NCBI GenBank assembly: GCA_041653875.1
Contig: JBAZEM010000003.1
Location: forward strand, 1 to 64,000
Source of the DNA: VSJD01 sp041653875
GTDB lineage: Bacteria > Verrucomicrobiota > Kiritimatiellia > JAAZAB01
Direction of reading: 5' to 3'
DNA: 64,000 nt
In this document: positions 1 to 8,999 of the stretch, piece by piece
Position numbering within the stretch: position 1 is the stretch's first letter
Layout: the number at the start of each line of letters is the position of its first letter
Made by a program: the position numbers and the translations under genes
The notes under the pieces: model-generated
What the model was told of the DNA's origin: nothing
Seen by the model: only the letters and a program-made list of their open reading frames with translations
The model's database searches: none

Positions 1-1
1 A

Positions 2-502
2 ATCGAAAAACGTCTTTACATCAATTTTGTGCCAACACATTTCGAACTCGGTGAAAACCAGCTATATGAATCATTTGCAATTTCGGCAATTTTAAGAAAA
101 AACGTCCCGATAACTGTAGAAGATGGGCCTTACTTTCGTCAGCTTACCGACCTTGGACACCGGCACGGACTGCCAGTGGTCCTGCACTCTTGCGGCGCGA
201 TCAAGAGAGTCATTCCCGACCTCATCGAGCTCGGCGTCAATGCCCTGCACCCGCTACAGGCGAAGGCGGACAATATGTCGGCGGAATCGCTCGCGGAGTT
301 CAAGGGCAAGATCGCATTCATTGGCGGGATCGACACGCAGGATCTATTGGTCAATGGCACTCCGGAAGAAGTGAAAGCCGATGTGCGCCGTGTCAAGAAA
401 TTGTTGGGCCCCTGCTTCGTGGTGAGTCCCAGTCATGAGACCTTGTTGCCCAATGTTCCGCCGCGTAATGTCGCGGCCATGGCCACGGCCGCCATCGAGT
501 GA
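2..502 (+). CDS. Uroporphyrinogen decarboxylase-family protein, C-terminal part
   Basis: The frame is open to the left edge, so this is the 3' part of a gene. From about base 124 it reads like the end of the URO-D/methylcobamide methyltransferase superfamily: PYFRQLTDLGHRHG, then VVLHSCGAI, a PDLIELGVNALHPLQ strand-helix unit, and IAFIGGIDTQ followed by the late SPSHETLLPNVPP segment. These proteins fold as TIM barrels and act on tetrapyrroles or methyl groups of corrinoid proteins; the exact substrate cannot be told here. The first ~120 bases are about 35% GC by hand count against about 59% afterwards, and their translation does not resemble this family, so the true upstream gene sequence may be missing. 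A GTG at 29 is a possible but unlikely start. Confidence 0.6.
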   Translation: MEKRLYINFVPTHFELGENQLYESFAISAILRKNVPITVEDGPYFRQLTDLGHRHGLPVVLHSCGAIKRVIPDLIELGVNALHPLQAKADNMSAESLAEFKGKIAFIGGIDTQDLLVNGTPEEVKADVRRVKKLLGPCFVVSPSHETLLPNVPPRNVAAMATAAIE

Positions 503-585
503 TCCCATCGGGGCTGTTTCTGCGCGCTTGCTTTACGGGGCTTTTTCCGGCAACATGAGTTCGGCTTGCAAGGAAAGGGTCTCGT

Positions 586-1711
586 ATGCTCGACGATATA
601 AAAGAGAAGATCGATCCCATGGTGGCCCGCCTCGCGGAAATGCGGGGTTATCTTTGACGTCGCCAACCGCGAAACCGCGCTGGCCGAACTCGAAAAAAAA
701 ATGGCCGCGCCCGATTTCTGGAACGACCAGAACGCCGCCAAGGCGGTGATCGACCAGGCCAACGCCCAGCGCGCCGTGCTGAATCCCTTCAAGGCCGTCG
801 CCGGCCGGCTGGAAGATGTCCGCATCCTGGCGGAACTGGCCGAGGCCGAAGCCGATGCCGCGCATCGCGCGGCCGCGCTCGATGAGATCACCCGCGAAAT
901 GGAGCTGTTCGAGGCGGCCTTCCGCAAGCTGGAAATCGAAGCTTTGTTCAACGGCAAGCTGGATCGGCATAATGCCTATATCAACCTGCACGCGGGCGCG
1001 GGCGGCACGGAGGCCTGCGATTGGGCCGGCATGCTTATGCGCATGTACCGCCGCTATTGCGAGAAGCATGGGTTCCAGGTGACGGTGTTGGACATGCTTG
1101 CCGGCGAGGAGGCCGGCGTCAAAAGCGCGACGCTGTTGGTCGAGGGCGAATATGCCTACGGGTATCTCTCGGCGGAACGCGGCGTGCACCGCCTGGTGCG
1201 CATCAGTCCCTTCGATTCCAACAAGCGCCGGCACACTTCCTTCGCCTCGCTGGACGTCGTGGCGGAACTGGACGACGACGCCGAGGTGGAAATCACGGAG
1301 GCCGACCTGCGGGTGGATACCTATCGCGCCGGCGGCGCCGGCGGCCAGCATGTCAACAAGACCGATTCGGCCATCCGCCTGACGCATCTGGCGACGGGGA
1401 TCGTCGTCTCCTGCCAGTCGGAGCGCTCGCAGCACGCCAACCGGACGAAGGCCATGAAACTCCTGCGGTCGCGGGTTTATGAACTCATGCAGGACCAGAA
1501 GCGGCAGGAGATGGAAAAGTTTTACGGCGAAAAAGGCGAGATCGCCTGGGGCCGCCAAATTCGCTCCTATGTGCTTCAGCCTTATACCATGGCCAAGGAC
1601 CACCGCACGGACGTCGAGGTCGGCAATGTCATGGGCGTGCTCGAAGGCGATCTGGACAAATTTATCGAGGCCTATTTGAAATTCAAGAAAGGCCAGGCGG
1701 CCGGCGGCTGA
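586..1711 (+). CDS. prfB: Peptide chain release factor 2, programmed +1 frameshift
   Basis: Release factor 2 ends translation at UGA and UAA codons. The gene is in two frames. A 23-codon ORF starts at ATG 586, preceded by AGGAAAGG, and ends in CTT TGA at 652-657; the main frame resumes with GAC at 656 and runs to TGA at 1711, giving about 374 residues, normal for RF2. The junction reads MRGYL then DVANRETALAELEKK, as in other RF2 proteins. The peptidyl-hydrolysis motif GGQ lies in GAGGQHVNKTDSAIR. RF2 controls its own level because low RF2 favours slipping over the in-frame UGA. The ATG at 701 would give an N-terminally truncated product and is not the start. Confidence 0.95.
642..658 (+). 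promoter_or_regulatory. prfB frameshift signal
   Basis: A Shine-Dalgarno-like GCGGGG at 642-647 lies just before the slippery CTT TGA C at 652-658. This is the arrangement of the known RF2 autoregulatory +1 frameshift site: a pausing ribosome pulled by the internal SD slips from CUU onto UUU and skips one base. Confidence 0.93.
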
Positions 1712-1862
1712 AAGGTATTGCTGATTTCGGATTTTTGATTGTTGATTTAATTGCCCGAGTCTGTTTAAGGAAAGCGTAATTATTCGAATCTTATGGGGGT
1801 AATTGACTGACAACGGCTCTGACTTTGCAAGGCGCGATCGATGGCGGCAACGGATTGGAAAA

Positions 1863-1909
1863 ATCCGAAATCAGAAATCCGAAATCAGAAATCCGAAATC
1901 AGAAATTAT
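1863..1909. repeat. Heptamer tract upstream of yicC
   Basis: Alternating GAAATCA and GAAATCC units with a strict 7-base period end four bases before the yicC start codon. No Shine-Dalgarno sequence remains between tract and start. The upstream stretch 1712-1862 shows nothing recognisable. Confidence 0.8.
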
Positions 1910-1912
1910 ATT

Positions 1913-2815
1913 ATGAGCATTCGAAGCATGACCGGGCAGGGACGGGCCGAACTGGCCGCCGGTGGTGTCAAGATCGCCGTCGAATTGCGCGCGGTCAACC
2001 ACCGCCAGTTTGAAGCGCGCCTGGATTTGCCGCCGGCGCTGGCGGCGGTCGAGTCTGACCTGCGCGCGCGCCTGCACGAACGGATTGCGCGCGGGTATGT
2101 GACCTGCCGGGTGCAACTGGATGTTTCCGCCGCAACCCGGCGGGAGGCCGTATGGGTGGATGACGATTTGGCCGCCGCATTCGTGGAGCGCTTGCGTCAG
2201 GTTGGCCGGAAATTGGGGTTGAAGGACGATTTGACTGTCAGCGCTTTGCTTGACATGCCCGGTCTGGTGACCAGCGCCGACGTGTCGGCGAAGTTGGGTA
2301 AATTAGGTCCGCAGGCCATCAAATGTTTGGACCAGGCGCTGAAATCGTTTTTGGCGATGCGCGCGGTCGAGGGACGGGAACTGGAGCGGGATATCCGGGC
2401 GCGTCTGCGCGGCCTTGACGGCATCGTGGACAGGATTGCCGGCCGCGCGCCGGAGGTCGCCGAAACCTATCGCCAGGCTTTGCTGGCGCGTCTGCGGAAG
2501 GCGGGCGTGACGCTGGGCCAGGCCGATGACCGGCTGATCCGGGAGGTCGCGCTCTTCGCGGACCGTTCGGACATTACCGAGGAGGTGACCCGCCTGCGCA
2601 GTCATCTCAAGCAGGCCCGCGAGCAGTTGTCCTCGTCCGGCCCAGTGGCATTGGCCACACCGGTGGGCCGAACCCTCGATTTTTTGTTACAGGAAATGTT
2701 CCGGGAAATCAATACGATCGGCGCCAAGGCCAACGATGCGGACACAAGCGGCCTGGTGATAAACGCCAAGACCGAGTTGGAGCGTGTCCGCGAACAGGTC
2801 CAGAACGTGGAATAA
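1913..2815 (+). CDS. yicC: YicC/YloC-family endoribonuclease
   Basis: The 300-residue product starts MSIRSMTGQGRAE, the diagnostic N-terminus of the YicC/YloC family, and ends in the family's acidic-basic C-terminal domain (EMFREINTIGAKANDADTS). Family members are hexameric RNA endonucleases involved in mRNA and small-RNA turnover. ATG 1913 was chosen over an in-frame ATG at 1841 because the extra 24 residues are only a translation of the heptamer repeat. It precedes gmk on the same strand, a common bacterial order, with 107 bases between them that contain an inverted repeat. Confidence 0.92.
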   Translation: MSIRSMTGQGRAELAAGGVKIAVELRAVNHRQFEARLDLPPALAAVESDLRARLHERIARGYVTCRVQLDVSAATRREAVWVDDDLAAAFVERLRQVGRKLGLKDDLTVSALLDMPGLVTSADVSAKLGKLGPQAIKCLDQALKSFLAMRAVEGRELERDIRARLRGLDGIVDRIAGRAPEVAETYRQALLARLRKAGVTLGQADDRLIREVALFADRSDITEEVTRLRSHLKQAREQLSSSGPVALATPVGRTLDFLLQEMFREINTIGAKANDADTSGLVINAKTELERVREQVQNVE

Positions 2816-2831
2816 ACGTTCGAGTATCCAG

Positions 2832-2912
2832 GATTCAGGAGTCAGAAGTCAGAATGTGCGGGCATCAATTCGCGGCTTATTCTGTCTCCTGACTTCTGGA
2901 TTCTGAATTCAA
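2832..2912. repeat. Heptamer-armed inverted repeat between yicC and gmk
   Basis: A left arm built from TTCAGGA, GTCAGAA-type heptamers and a right arm of CTGTCTC, CTGACTT, CTGGATT, CTGAATT heptamers are near reverse complements around a core of about 25 bases. The arms resemble the ends of the MITE copies described elsewhere in this window, but with a different, short core. Confidence 0.7.
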
Positions 2913-2922
2913 TTTTAATTGA

Positions 2923-3543
2923 ATGCATACCTCCATCCAACGTCCGCTATTGCTGGTTGTTTCCGCGCCCTCGGGCGCGGGCAAGACGACGCTCTGCGCC
3001 CGGTTGCTGGAGGCGTTTCCAGACATGGTCCGTTCCGTTTCCTGCACCACGCGCGCGCCGCGGAAGGGCGAAACCGACGGACGGGATTATGTTTTTTTGG
3101 ATGCCGCGAAGTTCCGGAAACAGATTGCCGCCGGCGCTTTTTTGGAGTATGCCCAAGTGCATGGCGCTTATTACGGCACCCCCCGCGCGCCGGTGGAAAA
3201 AGCTTTGCGGGCCGGGCGCGACGTCTTGTTGATCCTTGACGTCCAGGGCGCCGCGCGCATTCGTCAGTTGTTGGCGTCCTCCGCCGGCGGCTTGCGGGGC
3301 GCGTTTGTGGATGTTTTCGTCATGCCGCCGGACAGCGCAACCCTGCGCCGCCGGCTTGTGGCGCGGGGCCAGGATGACGAGGCCACAATCGAGCGGCGTC
3401 TAAAAAATGCCGGGGGCGAAATGGCGGACGCTTCGCGCTATCAGTATCGGATCGTCAACGATCGTCTGGAGGACGCCGTGGCGCATCTGCGAGCCATTGT
3501 GCTGGAAGAAAAATGCCGGGTGATGAAGTCGGACGATGGATGA
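2923..3543 (+). CDS. gmk: Guanylate kinase
   Basis: Phosphorylates GMP to GDP with ATP in purine nucleotide synthesis. The 206-residue length is normal. The P-loop APSGAGKTT lies near residue 15, followed by the GMP-binding segment SVSCTTRAPRKGETDGRDY and LEYAQVHGAYYGTP, then LLILDVQGAARIR. The start at ATG 2923 has no clear SD because an inverted repeat lies immediately upstream. Gmk is commonly followed by rpoZ and coaBC; here rpoZ is absent from the 140-base interval and coaC follows directly. Confidence 0.95.
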   Translation: MHTSIQRPLLLVVSAPSGAGKTTLCARLLEAFPDMVRSVSCTTRAPRKGETDGRDYVFLDAAKFRKQIAAGAFLEYAQVHGAYYGTPRAPVEKALRAGRDVLLILDVQGAARIRQLLASSAGGLRGAFVDVFVMPPDSATLRRRLVARGQDDEATIERRLKNAGGEMADASRYQYRIVNDRLEDAVAHLRAIVLEEKCRVMKSDDG

Positions 3544-3570
3544 CAAACGACGGACAGGATCGCAGAGATT

Positions 3571-3633
3571 TGTAGCCGCGCCCGTGAGGGCGTGGATTCT
3601 TCCGGCGGCCACGGCGTCACCGCCGCGGCTACA
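3571..3633. repeat. TGTAGC...GCTACA hairpin element
   Basis: An imperfect palindrome bounded by TGTAGCCGCG and CGCGGCTACA, in the gmk-coaC interval. It is one of several differently sequenced hairpin elements in this window that start TGTAG and end CTACA. Confidence 0.65.
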
Positions 3634-3683
3634 ATGACGGACGACAGAGAACAGCTAATGCAAATTGAGGAGCGAGGTGCATA

Positions 3684-4226
3684 ATGGCTGACAACAAACA
3701 TATCGTTCTGGGAGTGACCGGGTCGATTGCCGCCTACAAGGCGGCCGAGCTGACGCGCCTGATGATCAAAAAAAACTGGGAGGTGTCGGTCGTCATGACC
3801 CGGGCGGCCGCCCGGTTTGTCGGGGAATTGACTTTCCGCGCCCTGACCCGCCGTCCGGTGGTTCTGGATATGTTCCAGGAAACCGAAACCTGGCGGCCGA
3901 CGCATATCGCATTGGCCGACTGGGCCGATGCGCTTGTGATCGCGCCCTGCACGGCCAACGTGATCGCCAAACTGGCGCACGGCCTGGCGGACGATGCCTT
4001 GAGCGCCACGGCCCTGGCCTGTCGGGCGCCGCTGGTGGTGGCGCCGGCCATGAACGAGAAAATGTGGGATCACCCCGCCACCCGCGAGAATCTCCGCCTG
4101 TTGCAATCGCGCGGCGCCGTGGTCGTGGATGTGGGGCAGGGCGAACTGGCCTGCGGGTATGAAGGCCGGGGACGGTTGGCCGCGCTGGATAAGATTATTG
4201 AGGCGGTGGAGAAGTGCTTGAAATAG
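3684..4226 (+). CDS. coaC: Phosphopantothenoylcysteine decarboxylase (CoaC domain)
   Basis: A 180-residue flavoprotein of the HFCD family that decarboxylates 4'-phosphopantothenoyl-cysteine in coenzyme A synthesis. It shows LGVTGSIAAYKAAEL at the N-terminus, the catalytic-His segment THIALADWADALVIAPCTAN, and the PAMNEKMW substrate-clamp motif. In most bacteria this is the N-terminal half of bifunctional CoaBC (Dfp); here the gene stops and the ligase half is encoded separately 109 bases downstream. An SD-like GAGG sits at about 3669-3672. Confidence 0.92.
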   Translation: MADNKHIVLGVTGSIAAYKAAELTRLMIKKNWEVSVVMTRAAARFVGELTFRALTRRPVVLDMFQETETWRPTHIALADWADALVIAPCTANVIAKLAHGLADDALSATALACRAPLVVAPAMNEKMWDHPATRENLRLLQSRGAVVVDVGQGELACGYEGRGRLAALDKIIEAVEKCLK

Positions 4227-4290
4227 TGAAGCCGGGTAGGGAAGTATGGGAGTAAGGCGAACTGAACACCTTTCCGAGTAGTTGCCTCCA

Positions 4291-4329
4291 TCTCCCATTG
4301 ACCATCAACCATTGACCATCAACCATTCT
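4291..4329. repeat. Heptamer tract upstream of coaB
   Basis: ACCATTG and ACCATCA units in a 7-base period end six bases before the coaB ATG. The tract is in frame with coaB and gives a spurious 18-residue N-terminal extension if an upstream ATG is used. Confidence 0.8.
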
Positions 4330-4335
4330 CTTGCC

Positions 4336-4971
4336 ATGCGCATTTTGATCACAGCCGGACCGACGCGCGAGGCGATCGATCCCGTTCGTTTCTTAAGCAA
4401 CCGCTCCAGCGGCAAGATGGGCTTTGCCTTGGCGCGCGTGGCCGCGCGGCGCGGGCATCGCGTCACGTTGATTTCCGGCCCGGTGGCGCTGCGGCCGCCG
4501 CCGAAGGTGTCCTTTGTGGCGGTTATGACCGCGGACGAAATGCTGGCGGCTGTTAAACGCCATCTGTCCCGATGCGATGCGCTTATCATGGCCGCGGCTG
4601 TAGCCGACTGGCGGCCCCGCCGGGTCAGTCCTCAAAAAATAAAGAAAACAACGGCCTTCCCGGTGTTGCGTCTGGAACCGACGCCTGACATTTTGAAAAT
4701 TTTGCGGAGCAAAAAAGGGCAGCGCGTATTTATCGGATTCGCGGCTGAAACCGAACGGGTGCTGGCGGAAGCCCGGCGCAAATTGGCGGAAAAGGGGCTG
4801 GATCTGATCGTGGCCAATGACGTGAGCCGCCCGGATGCCGGGTTCGATGTGGACACCAATCGGGTGACGCTGCTGGAGGCCGGCGGCGGAGCGCGCGTCT
4901 TGCCCCTCATGACCAAAATGAAGGTCGCGGCGCGAATTCTGGACTGGTTGGAGGCCGGTTTCCGGCAATAA
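4336..4971 (+). CDS. coaB: Phosphopantothenate--cysteine ligase (CoaB domain)
   Basis: Joins cysteine to 4'-phosphopantothenate after nucleotide activation, the step before CoaC. The 211-residue product begins MRILITAGPTREAIDPVRF and SNRSSGKMG, the nucleotide-binding start of CoaB, and has AAAVADWRP and LIVANDVSRPDAGFDVDTN, which are conserved in the ligase half of Dfp. The start at 4336 matches the family N-terminus. It is a stand-alone ligase following stand-alone coaC, so the usual fusion is split in this genome. Confidence 0.92.
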   Translation: MRILITAGPTREAIDPVRFLSNRSSGKMGFALARVAARRGHRVTLISGPVALRPPPKVSFVAVMTADEMLAAVKRHLSRCDALIMAAAVADWRPRRVSPQKIKKTTAFPVLRLEPTPDILKILRSKKGQRVFIGFAAETERVLAEARRKLAEKGLDLIVANDVSRPDAGFDVDTNRVTLLEAGGGARVLPLMTKMKVAARILDWLEAGFRQ

Positions 4972-4990
4972 CGTCAGACGTCCCGACCCT

Positions 4991-5050
4991 ATGGAGGGCG
5001 GGCGGCCTCGACCGCCGGGTGCGCGGTGACGGAGGCCCGTCGCCCTCCAT
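4991..5050. repeat. ATGGAGGGCG palindromic element
   Basis: A 60-base inverted repeat beginning ATGGAGGGCGGGCGG and ending CGCCCTCCAT, between the convergent coaB and metalloprotease genes. A partial relative (ATGGAGGGCGGCAGG) occurs near 8894. It could act as a bidirectional hairpin but has no T-run. Confidence 0.6.
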
Positions 5051-5060
5051 ATTGTTTTTC

Positions 5061-6833
5061 TTAACGGGCGCTGCCGTCCCAGACGACCCCGATGACTTGA
5101 TCGATGTCCCAGTTAAGGCGCGACAGCAGGATATACCACTGCGCGGTCGTCTTGTCATAGATGGCCAAATCCGCGTATCCGTCGCCATCAATATCGCCGC
5201 TGAGGGGTGTGTAGCCGCTCAAGCCGAACCAGAGCAAATAGTATCTCGTGTAGTTATACCGGGACGACAGGATATACCAGTATCCTGACGACTGGCTGTA
5301 GGCCATCGGGTCGCCATAGCGATCGCCGTCAAAGTCCGCGCACACGGGCAAGTATCCGGTCCCGCCCCAATTTTTGAGCAGATAATAGTGTCCATCCCAG
5401 CCGTAGCGCGAGCTCAGAATGTACCAGTATCCATTGGAGCTGTCATAGGCCATCGGATCGGCCCGGCGGTCGCCATCGAAGTCGTTGCAAGCCGGCAAGG
5501 TTGACGCGGCGCCCCATGGGCCAATATAATACCAAGTGTAGCCGTAGCGGGTCGCCGCAAAATACCAATACCCGCTTGACGAGTCATATAAGGTCGGATC
5601 GGAATAGCGGTCGCCGTCGAAATCGCCGGGCTGGATCTTGAACTGACTGCCGATCGCCGCGCTGGCGGTTTCAATAAAACCCCAGCTTGACATCATCAAA
5701 TGCCATGAGCCGTCACTGCGGAAGATGCCCGGATCGGCATAACGGTCGCCGTCGTAATCGGTCAGCACCGGCGAGCCTTCCACGACCGGGGGCGTCGGAT
5801 GGGACTCCTCGGTCCAGCCGTTGTCTTTCAAGATGCCCAAGGTGACGGGGCCGGGATTATGGATGGTTTCGCCGTAATTGACCGAATACGTCATCATGGC
5901 ATTGGCGGTGCCGTTGAAAATTTCGTCCAAATGCGCATAACTGGATCCCGGTTTCCATGGGTTGGGCGCGTACAGCTTGACCTTGGCGCCGTCATTGGCC
6001 GCATTGGCGTTGGCGCCGTTGAAATAAACGCTACCGCTCACCAACTGGTTGTACAGCGTTGAAGAGCCGCTGGGATAGGTGATCAGTTTAGTGCCGGACC
6101 CGTTTTCGGTGAAGCGGTCATAGATCGTTGGGATGCCGCTGTAGCCCCAGGTTGCGGTGCTGCCCGAAGCGGACATGGAGCCGATGAATCCGAGTCCGTG
6201 GCACATCTCGTGCATGATGACCTGGATGAAGTCAATCTTGTCCGCTGGACAAGTCCCCGTTCCGAAATACCAGTCCGTGAACTGGGCGTTATAGGCGATC
6301 ACAATTTCTTCCGTGCCGTCGCCGTTCAGGTCGCCGCCATACAAGGCGTTGGCAATCGCCACGGGATAATACGTGCCGGACTGCGGGGCGCCGGAGAAAT
6401 CCTTGTAATAACTGCGCGCCCCGCCATGACCCAGCAGCCCGCCGCCGCCCATGTTGGCCCAGCAGGCGCTGATCTTGATCGGCACGGACGAATTGAGCAA
6501 GGTGCCCCAAATATTGGCGGCGTAGGTAAAGGCCGTCTTGGCTTCCGCCGGCCAGCCGATGCAAACGTCGCCGAAATAATTCACTTCACCCGCGTTCAAG
6601 TAGTTGATTGTAAACGTCGCGGTTTTCGGCTGTTCGACGAAATTGGCGGGCGGCGCGATCTGGAACTGAGGCACATCGCTGCGGCCGACCATTACATTGA
6701 CCGGTTGCGGAGCATCCGCATCCGCCAATGCCACTCCCCGCAACGGGCCCATGGCCGTCTGGCCGATGACGCCTTGCGCGCATACGAACGCAAACACTAC
6801 GAGGCCGGCAATTGCGAGGCGATGCCTTTTCAT
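5061..6833 (-). CDS. Secreted zinc metalloprotease with FG-GAP-like repeats
   Basis: The 590-residue product starts MKRHRLAIAGLVVFAFVCAQG, a Sec signal peptide, with AGGAG before the ATG at 6833. A zinc-binding HEMCHGLGF motif lies at about residue 208, supporting a metallopeptidase; the third zinc ligand was not identified. The last ~230 residues hold about six repeats with DxDxDxxxD calcium-loop cores (DYDGDRYADP, DFDGDRYSDP, DFDGDRRADP, DFDGDRYGDP, DIDGDGYADL) alternating with aromatic WYILSSRY segments, like FG-GAP/VCBS propeller blades. The same kind of module closes the giant surface protein ending at 36247. Likely exported; substrate unknown. Confidence 0.8.
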   Translation of the reverse strand: MKRHRLAIAGLVVFAFVCAQGVIGQTAMGPLRGVALADADAPQPVNVMVGRSDVPQFQIAPPANFVEQPKTATFTINYLNAGEVNYFGDVCIGWPAEAKTAFTYAANIWGTLLNSSVPIKISACWANMGGGGLLGHGGARSYYKDFSGAPQSGTYYPVAIANALYGGDLNGDGTEEIVIAYNAQFTDWYFGTGTCPADKIDFIQVIMHEMCHGLGFIGSMSASGSTATWGYSGIPTIYDRFTENGSGTKLITYPSGSSTLYNQLVSGSVYFNGANANAANDGAKVKLYAPNPWKPGSSYAHLDEIFNGTANAMMTYSVNYGETIHNPGPVTLGILKDNGWTEESHPTPPVVEGSPVLTDYDGDRYADPGIFRSDGSWHLMMSSWGFIETASAAIGSQFKIQPGDFDGDRYSDPTLYDSSSGYWYFAATRYGYTWYYIGPWGAASTLPACNDFDGDRRADPMAYDSSNGYWYILSSRYGWDGHYYLLKNWGGTGYLPVCADFDGDRYGDPMAYSQSSGYWYILSSRYNYTRYYLLWFGLSGYTPLSGDIDGDGYADLAIYDKTTAQWYILLSRLNWDIDQVIGVVWDGSAR

Positions 6834-6951
6834 GACTTGGTGCTCCTGATTGGTTGTTTTACCGCCACCATTTAATGGCATGATAATATTTTCCACGGCT
6901 GTGTCAAGGAAAAAATCCGGCAAAATATTTTTCTGACGGTCAATGCGATTG

Positions 6952-8763
6952 TCAAGCTATGGATTCTTGTGTAACGGAGCCCTTTCTGAGCCTCTGCTCA
7001 AGCGCGTTGAGTTCGTCCGCGAGTTCATGCGGCAGGCGCTCGCCGAGTTTTTGAAAATGCGCGCGGATGCCGGGCAGTTCTTTGAGCCACTCATCCGCGT
7101 CCACGCGCAGGAGTTCCGCCAGATCCCGGGCGCCGGCTTGCAGTCCCCGGGTATCCAGCGCCGTCGCGCCCGGCATCAGCCCGATCGGCGTTTCGACGGC
7201 CTGGCCTTTGCCGGCAATCCGTTCGTAAACCCATTTCAGCACGCGGCTGTTTTCGCCGTAGCCTGGCCAGAGCCATTTGCCCTCCGGCGATTTGCGGAAC
7301 CAGTTGACGTAAAAGATGCGCGGCAGTTTGGTCGAATCCGCTTGCCGGCCGAGCTTCAACCAATGCGCCAGGTAATCGCCCATGTTGTATCCGCAGAAGG
7401 GCAGCATGGCCATCGGGTCGCGCCGCACCACGCCCACGGCGCCGGCGGCGGCGGCGGTGGTTTCCGAAGACTGGATGGCGCCCAGAAATGTGCCGTGCTG
7501 CCAGGAGAACGCCTCGCATACCAATGGGATCGTGGTCGGCCGGCGGCCGCCGAACAAAATGGCGGCGATCGGCACGCCTTTGGGGTCCTCCCAGGCGGGG
7601 TCCACCACCGGGCATTGGGCGATCGGCGCGGTGAAGCGGGCGTTGGGATGGGCCGCCTTGCGTCCGCATCCGCTTGTCCATTCGCCACCCTGCCAGTCGG
7701 TCAATTTCGCCGGCGTTTCCGCGGTCATGTCTTCCCACCAGACGTCGCCCTCGGGCGTCATGGCTACGTTGGTGAAAATACTGTTTTTATCCAGGGTCAG
7801 CAGCGCGTTGGGATTGGATTGCATGGAGGTGCCCGGCGCCACGCCGAAACAACCCGCCTCGGGATTGATCGCGTAGAGCCGGCCGTCGGCCCCGAACTTC
7901 ATCCAGGCGATATCGTCGCCCACGCACCGTATTTTCCAGCCGGGCAGTGCCGGGTTCATCATGGCCAGATTGGTTTTGCCGCAGGCGCTGGGAAAGGCCG
8001 CCGCGATATAAATCGTCGGTCCCTTTGGCGGGGTCAGCCCCAGGATGAGCATGTGCTCGGCCAGCCAGCCTTCGTCATGCGCCATGGCGGAGGCGATGCG
8101 CAGCGCAAAACATTTCTTGCCCAGGAGCGCGTTGCCGCCGTAACCGCTGCCGAACGACCAGATGGCGCGTTCCTCGGGGAAGTGCACGATGTATTTGTTT
8201 TCGGCATTGCAGGGCCAGGGGACATCCTTTGCGCCGCTCTTCAAGGGCGCGCCCACCGAGTGCAGGCAACGCACGAATTTTCCGTTGCCCAGCGCGTCGA
8301 GCACGGCTTGCCCCATGCGGGTCATGATGCGCATGTTGACGACGACATAAGGGGAATCCGTGATTTCAATGCCGATATGGGCGATGTTGGAGCCCAGGGG
8401 CCCCATGCTGAATGGGATCACATACATCGTCCGACCCTGCATGCAACCCCGGAAGAGGTCCGTGAGCGTGGCTTTCATTTCGGCCGGTTCGCGCCAGTTG
8501 TTGGTGGGCCCGGCATCCGCCTGCCGCCGGGAGCAGATGAACGTGCGGTCTTCCGTGCGCGCCACGTCGGAGGGATTGGAACGGCACAGGTAGCTGTTCG
8601 GCCGTTTCTGCTCGTTGAGTTTGATGAACGTTCCGGCTGTGACCATTTCGCCGCACAGGCGATCGTATTCCGCCTGCGAGCCGTCGCACCAGTGCACCCG
8701 CTCCGGCGCGCATAACGCCGCAATTTCCTGGACCCATGCCGGCAAGGCCTTGTTTTTGGTCAT
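6952..8763 (-). CDS. pckG: Phosphoenolpyruvate carboxykinase (GTP)
   Basis: Interconverts oxaloacetate and PEP with GTP/GDP. The 603-residue length fits the GTP-dependent class. It shows RSNPSDVARTEDRTFIC, the substrate-binding YLCRSN segment, the kinase P-loop FPSACGKTNLAMM, and a C-terminal GYGENSRVLKWVYERI characteristic of PckG. The start at 8763 is preceded by AGGAAGGGAG; an upstream in-frame extension of 38 codons has no support. It is transcribed away from the ilv leader and stands as a single gene. Confidence 0.95.
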   Translation of the reverse strand: MTKNKALPAWVQEIAALCAPERVHWCDGSQAEYDRLCGEMVTAGTFIKLNEQKRPNSYLCRSNPSDVARTEDRTFICSRRQADAGPTNNWREPAEMKATLTDLFRGCMQGRTMYVIPFSMGPLGSNIAHIGIEITDSPYVVVNMRIMTRMGQAVLDALGNGKFVRCLHSVGAPLKSGAKDVPWPCNAENKYIVHFPEERAIWSFGSGYGGNALLGKKCFALRIASAMAHDEGWLAEHMLILGLTPPKGPTIYIAAAFPSACGKTNLAMMNPALPGWKIRCVGDDIAWMKFGADGRLYAINPEAGCFGVAPGTSMQSNPNALLTLDKNSIFTNVAMTPEGDVWWEDMTAETPAKLTDWQGGEWTSGCGRKAAHPNARFTAPIAQCPVVDPAWEDPKGVPIAAILFGGRRPTTIPLVCEAFSWQHGTFLGAIQSSETTAAAAGAVGVVRRDPMAMLPFCGYNMGDYLAHWLKLGRQADSTKLPRIFYVNWFRKSPEGKWLWPGYGENSRVLKWVYERIAGKGQAVETPIGLMPGATALDTRGLQAGARDLAELLRVDADEWLKELPGIRAHFQKLGERLPHELADELNALEQRLRKGSVTQESIA

Positions 8764-8966
8764 GCTTTGCTCCCTTCCTGTTCCGCTGATTTTAACGCAA
8801 GCGTGTGTTGGCGGCCGATTTGAGCGTGTGCGGCCTGATTTGTCAATCGCAAACTTGCCAATGCGGAGAATCCGCAACCCAAACTGCGACCTATATGGAG
8901 GGCGGCAGGCCCCTGCCGCCGCGCGGGCACAGGGCGAAAAGCGCGGTCGTAAAACAGTCCGCCGGT

Positions 8967-8981
8967 CTTAGGCGAGGATTT
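8967..8981. repeat. 15-mer CTTAGGCGAGGATTT, copy 1
   Basis: An exact 15-base word that recurs at 46682-46696 and as its reverse complement at 46418-46432. Here it lies just before the ilv leader promoter. The rest of 8764-8966 holds only a partial GGAGGGCGGCAGG element. Confidence 0.6.
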
Positions 8982-8999
8982 TGGACGCAAAATTAAATA

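Noticed and set aside
533..1813. 426-residue minus-strand ORF opposite prfB
   Set aside because: Antisense shadow of a well-supported RF2 gene.
6943..8715. 590-residue plus-strand ORF opposite pckG
   Set aside because: Antisense shadow; the minus strand encodes unmistakable PEPCK motifs.
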